Part shown: positions 8,965 to 18,411 of the stretch, in pieces
Layout: every line of letters starts with the position of its first letter
Position numbering within the stretch: position 1 is the first letter of the stretch
Assembly (NCBI RefSeq): GCF_014641635.1
Contig: NZ_BMIC01000001.1
Location: forward strand, 1,308,641-1,372,640
Reading direction: 5' to 3'
Source: Aquaticitalea lipolytica
GTDB taxonomy: Bacteria; Bacteroidota; Bacteroidia; Flavobacteriales; Flavobacteriaceae
Length of the DNA: 64,000 nt
The notes under the pieces: generated by a model
Told to the model about the DNA's origin: nothing
The model's database searches: none
Seen by the model: only the letters and a program-made list of their open reading frames with translations
Program-made: the position numbers and the translations under genes

Positions 8965-10098
8965 ATGAACAAAGCCAACCTAATTTTATCTGTTTCATTT
9001 TTGCTGCTTTCATTTTCCTATGGACAACAAAAAGATACAATTTATGGAAAGGTCAAATCTATTAGAGAAAAAGTTATATTTCTAACAGAAAGAGATAATC
9101 CTAAATTGAATGAAATTGACAGTGACTATGGGCACTCTGGATTTATAGGGCCTGAATCTACAATTTCTCAATTTAAGGATATATGGTACTCAACTAATTT
9201 TTGTTACTACATCAATTATGAAAGACATTTTAATGAAAATGGATTTTTGATTGAAGATATTTGGTACAACAAAAAAGACTCGCTTGAAAACTATTATAGA
9301 TATGAGTATGATAATAAAGATAGACTAATTAGAAAAATTGATTCCATTTACGATTTAGTTTACATTGACACACATTACTATGAAAGCGATAGGCACGAAA
9401 CTATCATAAGTCAAAACTCGGGTTTAGATTTTTATAATTATCAATATAAAAGATATGACGAAAACGGAAAATTAATTAGGCAAAAAAGTATTGACGAATA
9501 CGGAACAATAGATGAGTATATTTTCAAATACAATGATAGAGGTAAACTACTTTACCGAATTTATAAAAACCCTAATAGCTATAGAAAAGTTGGAGAAAGA
9601 ACTTGGTCTTGGGGTATACAAGACACAATAGGTAATATTTATAAAGATTTGGTAAATAAATATGATGAATCGAATAAACTCATAGAGAGAAAACGCTATG
9701 GATTAAATTCGGATGGTGACCATAAAGGAATAAAATTAAACGAACACACGATTTTCAAATACAAAAACCATAATTTAATTCAAGAGATAAAAGGCTACTC
9801 AAGCGATAGACCTTACTACACTAATTACGAATATGATAAAGAAAATAGATTAACGAAAAAATATTACTATACCGAAAAAGATTCAAATACAAGAAGAATT
9901 GAAAAGTATGATTATGAAAATGTTGAATTAAAGTTTTTAGAATATACAGAAGAAGATTGGTCTTCCAAAGAATTAAGACCTTATAAAATTGAATTTAAAT
10001 ACAATTATGATAAGAAGGGAAATTGGAACGAAATAGTTAAAAAAGTAGATGGAATTGAATTGTATAAATGGATTAGAAAAATTGAATACTATAAATAA
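8965..10098 (+). CDS. Secreted YD/RHS-like repeat protein, function unknown
   Basis: A 377-residue exported protein with signal peptide MNKANLILSVSFLLLSFSYG. The mature part has irregular tyrosine-rich repeats of about 20 residues, such as YRYEYDNKDRLIRKI, YQYKRYDENGKLIRQ, TNYEYDKENRLTKKY and IEFKYNYDKKGNWNE, resembling the YD repeats of RHS-type proteins but in a short stand-alone form. No toxin, peptidase or C-terminal sorting domain is visible. It follows a 270-base divergent region with ssb and may be monocistronic. A surface or periplasmic role is plausible, but nothing more specific can be supported. Confidence 0.82.
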   Translation: MNKANLILSVSFLLLSFSYGQQKDTIYGKVKSIREKVIFLTERDNPKLNEIDSDYGHSGFIGPESTISQFKDIWYSTNFCYYINYERHFNENGFLIEDIWYNKKDSLENYYRYEYDNKDRLIRKIDSIYDLVYIDTHYYESDRHETIISQNSGLDFYNYQYKRYDENGKLIRQKSIDEYGTIDEYIFKYNDRGKLLYRIYKNPNSYRKVGERTWSWGIQDTIGNIYKDLVNKYDESNKLIERKRYGLNSDGDHKGIKLNEHTIFKYKNHNLIQEIKGYSSDRPYYTNYEYDKENRLTKKYYYTEKDSNTRRIEKYDYENVELKFLEYTEEDWSSKELRPYKIEFKYNYDKKGNWNEIVKKVDGIELYKWIRKIEYYK

Positions 10099-10139
10099 TA
10101 AACGAAACCTTATAACAGGTACACCATAAACAAACCTCT

Positions 10140-10664
10140 ATGGAATATAGCATTGAGAAAAGTCTTGAGATTTTAAAACAAACTCCCAAAACATTAAATT
10201 CATTTTTGTCTAATTTATCTGATGAATGGATTTTTTGTACTGAAGGTGATAATACTTGGAGTGCTTTTGATATTGTTGGACATTTAATTCATGGCGAAAA
10301 AACAGATTGGATTCCTAGAATGAATATTATATTAAGTCATTCAGAAAATAAAACGTTTCAACCCTATGATAGATTTGCTCAATTTGAAAACTCAAAAGGT
10401 AAACATCTAAAACAATTGCTAAACGAATTTTCAGATTTAAGACATAAAAATATAGAATACTTAAAGTCCCTAGCTATAACAGAAGCGCAATTAAACCTAA
10501 AAGGGAAACATCCTGAATTAGGCGAAGTAACCTTAAAGGAATTATTGGCTTGTTGGGTAGCACACGATTTAGGTCATATTGCACAAATAGCCAGAGTCAT
10601 GGCAAAACAATATAAAAATGAAGTTGGACCTTGGGTAGAATTTCTTCCTATTTTAACAAAATGA
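10140..10664 (+). CDS. DinB-like (YfiT/DinB superfamily) protein
   Basis: A 174-residue protein of the DinB four-helix-bundle superfamily. These are putative metal-dependent enzymes, often tied to thiol chemistry or stress, mostly uncharacterised. The first metal histidine is in DIVGHLIHGEKTD near residue 50, and the other two are in WVAHDLGHIAQIARVMAKQY near residues 139-143, the usual three-His arrangement. It is followed after 6 bases by the zinc-ribbon gene and the two are probably cotranscribed. The biochemical substrate cannot be read from sequence. Confidence 0.87.
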   Translation: MEYSIEKSLEILKQTPKTLNSFLSNLSDEWIFCTEGDNTWSAFDIVGHLIHGEKTDWIPRMNIILSHSENKTFQPYDRFAQFENSKGKHLKQLLNEFSDLRHKNIEYLKSLAITEAQLNLKGKHPELGEVTLKELLACWVAHDLGHIAQIARVMAKQYKNEVGPWVEFLPILTK

Positions 10665-10670
10665 TAAATC

Positions 10671-11018
10671 ATGAAAAAAGAATGTCCAGAATGCGGTGAA
10701 AAAATTGTTGGCAGAATTGATAAAAAATTCTGTAGTGATGCTTGCCGAAACTCTTACAACAATCGAGTAAATAAAGACAGTAAAAACTTAATTAGAAACA
10801 CTAATAATAGATTACGCAAAAATTACAGAATATTAGAAGATTTAAATCCTGATAAAAAAACAAAAACATCAAGATCAAAACTAATTGAAAAGGGTTTTGA
10901 CTTTAATTATTTTACAAGCATTTATACTACTAAAGCAGGAACTGTTTATTACTTCGTTTATGATCAAGGCTATTTACCTTTAGAAGATGATTATTTTGCT
11001 TTGGTTAAACGAGAATAA
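10671..11018 (+). CDS. Small zinc-ribbon protein
   Basis: A 115-residue protein with an N-terminal CxxC...CxxxC cluster (CPECGEKIVGRIDKKFCSDAC, residues 4-25) that should bind one zinc, followed by the basic stretch RNSYNNRVNKDSKNLIRNTNNRLRKNYR. The C-terminal half (FDFNYFTSIYTTKAGTVYYFVYDQGY) looks like a small beta-rich unit. Similar proteins are common and unstudied in Flavobacteria. The zinc ribbon and basic segment suggest nucleic-acid or protein binding, but this is inference. It is 6 bases after the DinB-like gene and converges on the CBS gene 2 bases later. Confidence 0.85.
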   Translation: MKKECPECGEKIVGRIDKKFCSDACRNSYNNRVNKDSKNLIRNTNNRLRKNYRILEDLNPDKKTKTSRSKLIEKGFDFNYFTSIYTTKAGTVYYFVYDQGYLPLEDDYFALVKRE

Positions 11019-11020
11019 TA

Positions 11021-11488
11021 TTATTTCCAATTCTGACCTTTAAGTTTTAAGGCGGCAATTAAAATATCTTTTTGACTAATCTGGCCAATTAATTTTCCGT
11101 TTTCAACTATTGGAAATCGTCGTCTTTTAGATTCTAAAAATTTATTTGCAGCATCAAAAACATTCATGTTTCCATCAATAGTTTCAACGTTTTTAATCAT
11201 TCTATTTTCAACATTATCTTGAGCCATAGGCATATTATAATATCTGCTATCACTAATTTGTTTCAGGCAATCTCCTTCAGATATAATTCCAACAAGCTCA
11301 TTATTTTCATTAACAACTGGTCCTCCAGAAATTTTATTTTTTATTAATCCATCAATAACTTCTTCAACAGACTGCTCTGGCTTAAATGTAATGAGGTTAG
11401 TAGTCATATAATCTCTCACCTTAAAAGGAATAGATTCTGACTCCTTTTGCTGTTGCTTTCTTGCGCCTTGAAAACTTTTAATTCCCAT
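11021..11488 (-). CDS. Tandem CBS-domain protein
   Basis: A cytoplasmic protein of about 155 residues made of two CBS domains (VRDYMTTNLITFKPEQSVEEVIDGL and VENRMIKNVETIDGNMNVFDAA), which usually bind adenosine nucleotides and act as energy sensors. The frame is open to 11497 (MFIMGIKSF); the methionine at 11488 gives a start typical of the family. A Gln-rich linker (GARKQQQKES) precedes the first domain. There is no attached enzyme or transporter, so it is a stand-alone sensor with an unknown partner. Confidence 0.88.
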   Translation of the reverse strand: MGIKSFQGARKQQQKESESIPFKVRDYMTTNLITFKPEQSVEEVIDGLIKNKISGGPVVNENNELVGIISEGDCLKQISDSRYYNMPMAQDNVENRMIKNVETIDGNMNVFDAANKFLESKRRRFPIVENGKLIGQISQKDILIAALKLKGQNWK

Positions 11489-11599
11489 AATAAACATGTT
11501 TTAGTGAACTTAAATTTACTGAAAATAAGGCAATTAAACTAACATTAATATCTATGAGATTATTTTGTATTTTTATAAAACCAACTAACACTTCCAACT

Positions 11600-13900
11600 A
11601 TGCTTAAAAAAATAACTGCTTTCCTTCTAATTATTTTAGCAATCTATTTAAGTTATTCAGCTTTAATGCCAAGTAAAATTTCTGGTTTAGATGCTCCAAA
11701 AAATTCATTTTCTACTGAAAGAGCTTTAGTTCATCTTAAAGCCATCAGTAAAAAACCACATTATATAGGTTCTCCTGAGCATGAAAATGTTAGAAACTAT
11801 ATTGTAAAATCTCTAAATGATTTAGGCTTAGAAACAGAAATACAAGATGAATATTCGTTTACCGATTGGGGAACAATTACCAAACCAAAAAATATACTAG
11901 CGAGAATAAAAGGTAGTGATAATTCTAAAGCTTTATTATTACTCACACATTACGATAGTAATCCGCATTCATCCTTTGGGGCAAGTGATGCTGGCTCTGG
12001 AGTTGTGACTATTTTAGAAGGTTTACGTGCTTTTTTAAGTGAAAATAAACAACCTAAAAATGATATTATAATTCTTATTACTGACGCCGAAGAGCTTGGT
12101 TTAAATGGCGCAGATACTTTTGTAAACAAACACCCTTGGGCTAAAGATGTAGGACTAGCTTTAAATTTTGAAGCTCGTGGAAGTGGAGGACCAAGTTATA
12201 TGCTAATTGAAACCAATGGTGGAAATCAAAATCTTGTTAATGAATTTGTAAAAGCTAATCCAGATTATCCTGTAGCTAATTCTTTAGCCTATAGTATTTA
12301 TAAAATGCTACCTAACGATACAGATTTAACTCGCTTTAGAGAAGATGGAGATATAGATGGATTTAATTTCGCTTTTATTGATGACCATTACGATTATCAT
12401 ACTGCACTAGATAATTATGATCGTTTAGATAGAAACACACTAGAACATCAAGGTTCTTATTTAATGCCATTACTTCACCATTTTTCTAATGCTAATTTAA
12501 ATAATCTAAAAAGTGATGCTGACGATGTTTACTTTAATGTGCCATTGTTTAAAACTATTAGTTATCCGTTTTCTTGGATTTTACCTATGCTTATTCTAGC
12601 AATATTAATATTTATCGCATTGGTTTTTTATGGAATTAATAAACGTACATTAGACTCAAAGCATATGGCTGCTGCGTTTCTTCCAGGAATTGCTGCGGTT
12701 TTAATTAATGGACTAGTTGGCTATTTTGGCTGGAAGGTTTTATTAGCAATCTACCCACAATATGGTGAGATTTTACATGGTTTCCCTTATAATGGACATT
12801 TATATATTTGGGCTTTTGCTTTGTTTTCAACTGGTGTTTGTATGTGGCTTTATAACAAGGTTTATAAGCCCGAAAACACTGCAAGCTTAGTTGTGCCTCC
12901 TTTATTTTTATGGTTGGTAATATGTGGTGTTATAGCTTTTAAACTTAAAGGCGCAAGCTTTTTTATTATTCCAGTATACTTTGGATTAATAAGCTTGTTT
13001 GTTTTAGTAAGACAAAAGCATCCTAACATTATACTTATGGCATTACTGCTGTTCCCTGCATTAATGATTTTATCGCCATTTATAAAAATGTTTCCTGTTG
13101 GGTTAGGCTTAAAAATGCTAATAGCAACTACACTTTTAGTTTCATTAATATTTTCTTTATGTATTTCTGTTTTTGGATTTTCTAGATATAAAAATAGATG
13201 GGCTTATGCACTATTTCTTGCCTCACTAGGCTTTTTTATAACTGCACATTTTCAGTCTGGATTTAATGAAGAAAGACCAAAACCTAACAGTTTGGTTTAT
13301 ATTTTAGATGCTGATAATGACTCTGCAATTTGGGGAACTTACGATACAATTTTAGACGATTGGACAAAAACATATTTAACAGATAATCCTGATACTTCTG
13401 ATAATATAAAGAAAACAACTTTTGGAAGTAAATATGATACAGGTTTTACATTTAGTAAAAAAGCTAACATAAAACCATTAGATCAACCTTATATAGACAA
13501 GCAAAAAGACACAATTATTGATAATGTTAGACATATAAAATTATTTATTTCACCTCAACGATATGTAAATCGTTTAGAGTTTTTTGCAGATTCAACTAAT
13601 CAATTTTTATCATTTAATATAAATGGGTTAGACGTGCAAAAAGCCAAAGGTGAAAACTCGGTATTTAAAAAGCGAAAAAGTAACAGGTTGTTTGGTTTTT
13701 ATGTGGCTGATGATAATCATTTAGAGTTAGAGTTTACAACTCCAGCTTCTCAAAAAACTGAGATAATGTTATATGAAGCTTCATTTGATATGTTAGAAAA
13801 CGACATGTTTAATGTTACTAAACGACCAAAAACAATGATTCCAAAACCATTTGTACTAAATGATGCAGTAATTATTAAAAAGAAAATTACTATTGAATAA
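11600..13900 (+). CDS. M28-family membrane metallopeptidase
   Basis: A 766-residue protein with an N-terminal membrane anchor, an extracytoplasmic M28 aminopeptidase domain and then about eight to nine membrane helices (roughly residues 320-555) and a C-terminal soluble domain. Zinc ligands of the M28 family are visible: HYDS near residue 116, GASDAGSG near 126, the catalytic DAEELGLNGAD near 162-166 and HYDYHTALDN near 263. This layout, peptidase plus polytopic C-terminus, resembles ER metallopeptidase 1-like bacterial proteins. Substrate is unknown; peptides in the periplasm are likely. It overlaps the following SDR gene by 8 bases. Confidence 0.9.
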   Translation: MLKKITAFLLIILAIYLSYSALMPSKISGLDAPKNSFSTERALVHLKAISKKPHYIGSPEHENVRNYIVKSLNDLGLETEIQDEYSFTDWGTITKPKNILARIKGSDNSKALLLLTHYDSNPHSSFGASDAGSGVVTILEGLRAFLSENKQPKNDIIILITDAEELGLNGADTFVNKHPWAKDVGLALNFEARGSGGPSYMLIETNGGNQNLVNEFVKANPDYPVANSLAYSIYKMLPNDTDLTRFREDGDIDGFNFAFIDDHYDYHTALDNYDRLDRNTLEHQGSYLMPLLHHFSNANLNNLKSDADDVYFNVPLFKTISYPFSWILPMLILAILIFIALVFYGINKRTLDSKHMAAAFLPGIAAVLINGLVGYFGWKVLLAIYPQYGEILHGFPYNGHLYIWAFALFSTGVCMWLYNKVYKPENTASLVVPPLFLWLVICGVIAFKLKGASFFIIPVYFGLISLFVLVRQKHPNIILMALLLFPALMILSPFIKMFPVGLGLKMLIATTLLVSLIFSLCISVFGFSRYKNRWAYALFLASLGFFITAHFQSGFNEERPKPNSLVYILDADNDSAIWGTYDTILDDWTKTYLTDNPDTSDNIKKTTFGSKYDTGFTFSKKANIKPLDQPYIDKQKDTIIDNVRHIKLFISPQRYVNRLEFFADSTNQFLSFNINGLDVQKAKGENSVFKKRKSNRLFGFYVADDNHLELEFTTPASQKTEIMLYEASFDMLENDMFNVTKRPKTMIPKPFVLNDAVIIKKKITIE

Positions 13901-14702
13901 ACAAATAAGTATAATTGGTTGTGGCTGGTTAGGTTTGCCTCTAGCTAAAGAATTAATAAAAGACTCATTTAAAGTAAAAGGCTCAACAACTACAACCAAT
14001 AAATTAAGCTTGTTAAAAGCAGTAAACATTGAACCTTATATTATAGAGTTTACCAAAGATGGTATTAATGGTGATATAAAAAATTGTCTTTCTGGCAGTG
14101 ATATTTTAATCTTAAATGTGCCTCCTGGATTGAGGAAACAGCCTGAGACAAATTTTGTAAACCAAATTGAATATCTAATTCCGTATATTGAAAATTCATC
14201 AATACAAAAGTTAATCTTTATAAGCTCTACCTCTGTTTATTCTGATGAAGAATCAATTCCAATAATTACTGAAAAATCAATCCCAAAACCAGAAACAGAA
14301 TCTGGAAAGCAGCTTTTAATTATAGAAAATTTGCTTCAAAATAATACGCATTTTCAAACAACTATTATCCGTTTTAGTGGTTTGTATGGTGGAGACAGAC
14401 ATCCAGCAAAATCATTATCAGGAAAAATTAATCTTAAAAATCCTGAAGCTCCAGTAAATTTAATCCACTTGAATGATTGCATAGGCATTATTAAATCGGT
14501 TATAAAAAACAATGTTTGGAACAACAAGTTTAATGCATCTACTACACCACATCCTTCAAGAAAAAATTATTATACATCAGTCTGCAATTCATTAAATTTA
14601 CCTGTTCCTAAATTTGATGAAAGTATGATAAACAAAGGAAAAATTATAAACTCAGATAAACTGGTACAACTTTTGAATTATAGCTTCAAAATAAAACTAT
14701 AA
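13893..14702 (+). CDS. NAD(P)-dependent epimerase-like SDR protein (YeeZ type)
   Basis: A 269-residue Rossmann-fold protein of the extended SDR group. It starts with TTG inside the end of the M28 gene, 8 bases of overlap, indicating translational coupling. The nucleotide-binding motif is IIGCGWLGLPLAKEL at residues 6-20. A serine-rich strand (LIFISSTSVY) and the segment RFSGLYGGDRHP follow, as in YeeZ-like proteins. The canonical YxxxK is not clear; the region near STSVYSDEES is acidic instead, so catalytic activity is uncertain. The substrate is unknown. Confidence 0.85.
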   Translation: MNKQISIIGCGWLGLPLAKELIKDSFKVKGSTTTTNKLSLLKAVNIEPYIIEFTKDGINGDIKNCLSGSDILILNVPPGLRKQPETNFVNQIEYLIPYIENSSIQKLIFISSTSVYSDEESIPIITEKSIPKPETESGKQLLIIENLLQNNTHFQTTIIRFSGLYGGDRHPAKSLSGKINLKNPEAPVNLIHLNDCIGIIKSVIKNNVWNNKFNASTTPHPSRKNYYTSVCNSLNLPVPKFDESMINKGKIINSDKLVQLLNYSFKIKL

Positions 14703-14769
14703 TATTTGCATCCTTTTATGATTTAATACTATTAATTTTTATAGTTTTAGCCCATTAAAATTTAAACAG

Positions 14770-15456
14770 ATGAAAAAGATTTTACTTTTACTTGTTGTTA
14801 TGTCTTCATTTAGCTTAACAGCACAAAACAAAACAGAGCTTAAAAAGCATTTTGAAGCTTATTATAAACAAATGAAATCTCAAGGAGACATACAAGGTGT
14901 AATAAATGCTATGACACACTTAGATGTATTAGAACCTAGTCAGGCTCGTAAAGATACTTTAGCTTACATTTATGTGTCTGAAGGAAGAAATTTAGAAGCT
15001 TTAAATACAATAGGTATTGAAAAAAAAGCTACAGATTCTAACATTAATCTCGAAGTTAAAGCTATAGCATTAAATGCGTTAAATGAACCTGCACGTGCTT
15101 TAGAATTTTATAATCTTTTATTTGAAAGAAAACCAGGACCTCAGTTAGCTTATGAAATTGCAGATTTAAGCGCTCAAACTGGAGATTTTGCTACTGCTAA
15201 AACTAAAATTGAGTATGGTTTAGCAAATGTTAAAGATGATATGAAACGTACTTTTTATGAAACACAACAACCTTATCAAACTTCATTAAAAGCGGCTTTT
15301 ATCTATTTAAAAGCGCTTGTTATCTTTAATGAAGATAAAGATGCTAATGTTGAAACTGCACTTGCTACATTAAACCATGCTTTAGTTATCGACCCTAATT
15401 TTAATATGGCTGTATTAACTAAAAACGCATTATTAGCAAGACAAAAAGGAGAATAA
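14770..15456 (+). CDS. Exported TPR-like protein
   Basis: A 228-residue protein with a signal peptide (MKKILLLLVVMSSFSLTAQ) and a helical repeat body with TPR-type spacing (for example ARKDTLAYIYVSEGRNLEAL, ALNALNEPARALEFYNLLF and ALATLNHALVIDPNFNMAV). TPR proteins in the periplasm serve as scaffolds for envelope complexes. No partner is evident from context. It ends just before a strong bidirectional terminator shared with the M13 peptidase gene. Confidence 0.87.
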   Translation: MKKILLLLVVMSSFSLTAQNKTELKKHFEAYYKQMKSQGDIQGVINAMTHLDVLEPSQARKDTLAYIYVSEGRNLEALNTIGIEKKATDSNINLEVKAIALNALNEPARALEFYNLLFERKPGPQLAYEIADLSAQTGDFATAKTKIEYGLANVKDDMKRTFYETQQPYQTSLKAAFIYLKALVIFNEDKDANVETALATLNHALVIDPNFNMAVLTKNALLARQKGE

Positions 15457-15472
15457 ATAATAGATTTTATAT

Positions 15473-15502
15473 AAAAAAAGCAGCCAATAGGCTGCTTTTT
15501 TT
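15473..15502. terminator. Bidirectional intrinsic terminator
   Basis: The stem GCAGCC / GGCTGC with loop AATA is flanked by a run of seven A on the left and seven T on the right. It can therefore terminate both the TPR gene on the plus strand and the M13 peptidase gene on the minus strand. Confidence 0.88.
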
Positions 15503-15521
15503 GTTCTCTATATTTTGGTTA

Positions 15522-17591
15522 TCACCAAATTCTAACTCGTTTTTCTGGAGCTAAATACATTTTATCTCCTTCTTTAATATCAAACGCTTCATAAAACGCA
15601 TCAATGTTTTTTAACGGTTGTGTAGCTCTATACATTCCTGGAGAATGTGGATCGGTTTTAATACGTGTTCTAAGAGCTTCTTCTCTCATTAAAGTTCTCC
15701 ATACAGTTGCCCAGCTCATAAAGAAACGTTGCTCTGCAGTAAAACCATCAATTTTTTCTGGTCTTCCATTCTCTTTAAAACTTCTTTGTAGTCCATCATA
15801 AGCACCAAGAACTCCTCCTAAATCTCCAATGTTTTCTCCAAGTGTAAACTTACCATTAATGTAAACACTATCTAAAACTTCAATTTGGCTATACTGTTCT
15901 GCTAAAGCATCACCACGTTTAGTAAACTCTTCTAAATCTTTTGGAGTCCACCAATTTTTTAAGTTTCCATTAGCATCAAAACGTGCTCCAGAATCATCAA
16001 ATGCGTGAGATATTTCATGACCAATAACGGCTCCAATTCCTCCATAATTTACAGCATCATCAGCAGTATAATTATAAAAAGGTGGTTGTAAGATTGCTGC
16101 TGGAAATACAATTTCATTATTTAATGGGTTAAAATAAGCATTCACTGTTTGTGGTGCCATTCCCCATTTCTTTTTATCAACTGGCTCGTTTATTTCAGAG
16201 TAACTCTTTTTAGTTGCCCAATCTGTTACTGCTAAAATATTTTCTGTATAGCTATTACCTTCTTTTATTTGAAGTTTAGAATAATCTTCCCATTCATCTG
16301 GGTAAGCAATTTTAACAGTGAATTTATCTAATTTTTCAACTGCTTTTTTCTTTGTTTCATCAGTCATCCAATCTAAAGCCATAATTCTATCTTGGAATGC
16401 TGCAATAATGTTTTTAATCATTTTTTCAGCTTTAGCTTTAGCTTCTGGCGGAAACTTAGCTTCAACATATAATTGCCCAATTGCTTCTCCTACAGAATTA
16501 TCAACAGTTCCTAAAGCTCTTTCTTCAGCAGGACGCATTGCTTTATCTCCATTTAAAGTTTTGCTATAAAAATCCCAGTTTGCTTTTTCAATTGGTGTAC
16601 TTAATAAGCCAGCTGCTCCATTTAAAGTAGACCAACGTGTTAATGTTTTTAAGTCTTCAACATTTGTTTCCTTTAAAAATGTTTCTAGAGCAGTCATATA
16701 TTTTGGTTGCAAAACTATAACTGTATCTAGTTGTTTTTCAACACCTAAATCTGCAATAAATTTTTTCCAATTAATACTTGAGGTCATGCTTTGCAATTCG
16801 CTCATAGATCTTGGGTTATTAAAATTACGTGCATCTCTGCTTTGTACTTTGTCTAATCTTGGGCTAGCAAGCTTAGTCTCTAATGCTAATATTTTTTGTG
16901 CATCAACACGAGCTTTAGCTTCATCAACACCAATAAACTTGAACATTCTAACAATATGATCAACATATTGCTGGCGTATTTCTTTAGATTTATCATCTTG
17001 ATCTAAGTAATAATCTCTATCAGGTAAACCTAAACCACCAGGCACTATATAAGCTGCGTTAACCTTACTATTGCTTAAGTTTGGAAATGAAGCTAATCCC
17101 ATAAATGGTGCAGAAATAGCATTACTAGATGCAATTGCTGTTTGTAAATCTGATAAGTTTTTAACAGCATTAATTCTATCTAGATAAGGTTGCAATGGAG
17201 TAATTCCTGCTTTATTTCTAGCAACAGTATCTAATTCAGATTCAAATAATAACAATGCTTTCTTTTGATCTGTACCATCAGCATATGTTCCCAACTCTTT
17301 TGAAGTCTTTACAATGTCTAATACATCTTGTCTTGTAGATTTACGTAAAACGCCAAAACCTCCCCAAGTAGATTCATCTTCTGGTATGGTAGTGTGTTTC
17401 TCCCAATTACCATTTACATACTTGTAAAAATCGTCTTTTGGACTTACCGAAGTGTCCATATTCTCTAGAATGATTCCTGGAATTTTTTCTGTCATTGCAG
17501 TATCTTTTTTTGGCTCTTCTTTACATGCAACTAAAGCAATAAAAGCAAAACCAGAAACTGCCAACATCATTTTAATATTGGTTTTATTCAT
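15522..17591 (-). CDS. pepO: M13-family metallopeptidase lipoprotein (PepO/neprilysin-like)
   Basis: A 689-residue endopeptidase of the neprilysin family that cleaves peptides outside the cytoplasm. The zinc site HEISH begins at residue 525, and the third ligand region ENIGD begins near residue 586 (GENIGDLGG). NAYFNPLNNEIVFPAAILQPP is the conserved substrate-binding segment. The N-terminus is a lipoprotein signal with lipobox ALVAC (cysteine at residue 23), so the enzyme is probably anchored in the outer or inner membrane. Length is normal for the family. It is monocistronic. Confidence 0.95.
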   Translation of the reverse strand: MNKTNIKMMLAVSGFAFIALVACKEEPKKDTAMTEKIPGIILENMDTSVSPKDDFYKYVNGNWEKHTTIPEDESTWGGFGVLRKSTRQDVLDIVKTSKELGTYADGTDQKKALLLFESELDTVARNKAGITPLQPYLDRINAVKNLSDLQTAIASSNAISAPFMGLASFPNLSNSKVNAAYIVPGGLGLPDRDYYLDQDDKSKEIRQQYVDHIVRMFKFIGVDEAKARVDAQKILALETKLASPRLDKVQSRDARNFNNPRSMSELQSMTSSINWKKFIADLGVEKQLDTVIVLQPKYMTALETFLKETNVEDLKTLTRWSTLNGAAGLLSTPIEKANWDFYSKTLNGDKAMRPAEERALGTVDNSVGEAIGQLYVEAKFPPEAKAKAEKMIKNIIAAFQDRIMALDWMTDETKKKAVEKLDKFTVKIAYPDEWEDYSKLQIKEGNSYTENILAVTDWATKKSYSEINEPVDKKKWGMAPQTVNAYFNPLNNEIVFPAAILQPPFYNYTADDAVNYGGIGAVIGHEISHAFDDSGARFDANGNLKNWWTPKDLEEFTKRGDALAEQYSQIEVLDSVYINGKFTLGENIGDLGGVLGAYDGLQRSFKENGRPEKIDGFTAEQRFFMSWATVWRTLMREEALRTRIKTDPHSPGMYRATQPLKNIDAFYEAFDIKEGDKMYLAPEKRVRIW

Positions 17592-17746
17592 AATTTATAT
17601 AGTTTAATGGATTTCATGAATGCGAAGCATTTCATAGTTATTAAATATTTGATTTATATAAAATTAGTTATTTATTAGAAGGTTAAACCTCTAAATTGTT
17701 ACATCTTAACAAAACATTAAGAAAAATGAAAATTAGAACTTACTGA

Positions 17747-18265
17747 TTAGTAAGGTTTTTCAATAACTTGAGATTCAAACTCTAGTTTTTTATTAATTTG
17801 AAGATTCAAATTAGTAAAAGCAACCAAAAGGTCTTTAATATCTTTTAACACTACCTTCTTGTCAATATTATCAAGATTTGCAGAATCATGGAGTTTTAAA
17901 AGTTTAGTTTCTAAAACTGTTATTCTAGAATCTATGGCTGGCGATTTTATTGTTGCAGGAGTTTCAGCTTTAAAATCGTTTATAAATGTTTTAAAAATTG
18001 CTTCTTCGTCTTTAAAAAAAGAGAAGTTTGCGTTTTTAAGTAAGTCAATATTTGTTGAAAGATCTTGATATTTTTGCCAAGTACTTACAGCATTTTGTGA
18101 ATCTGCACTAAGTAAATACTCAACATATTTAATTTTTTCAATATCCTCTTTGGTTATTTTCTGTTCCTCTTTGGTTGTTTCAATTATGGTAGTGTCAACA
18201 GCTTTAGGCTCTTGATTACAGCTAGAAACTAAAAAAATGAAAAAAGAAAAATAAATAAACTTCAT
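17747..18265 (-). CDS. Hypothetical lipoprotein
   Basis: A small exported protein of about 172 residues. The frame is open to 18283, but ATG at 18265 begins a lipoprotein signal (MKFIYFSFFIFLVSSC) with lipobox VSSC, so that start is preferred. The mature part is helical and Lys/Glu-rich (for example TKEEQKITKEDIEKIK) with no recognised domain. It is separated from the M13 peptidase by 155 bases on the same strand and may or may not be in one transcript. Confidence 0.75.
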   Translation of the reverse strand: MKFIYFSFFIFLVSSCNQEPKAVDTTIIETTKEEQKITKEDIEKIKYVEYLLSADSQNAVSTWQKYQDLSTNIDLLKNANFSFFKDEEAIFKTFINDFKAETPATIKSPAIDSRITVLETKLLKLHDSANLDNIDKKVVLKDIKDLLVAFTNLNLQINKKLEFESQVIEKPY

Positions 18266-18411
18266 AGGTATAATACTGTTCAATAGTTTACAAAGAGTAA
18301 TATGGTGTAAATATAATTAAACTTAATTGTTATTGCTTTAGTATAATTTGGGTTTATTATGTTTTATAAACCTTTTATTCTTTTTATTTTTGGTTAAAAT
18401 TTAAACATATA

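Noticed and set aside
17675-17695. Imperfect dyad TTAGAAGGTTAAACCTCTAA upstream of the M13 peptidase gene
   Set aside because: It is imperfect, has no promoter element at a convincing distance, and only weakly resembles DtxR-type sites, so it is not listed as an operator.
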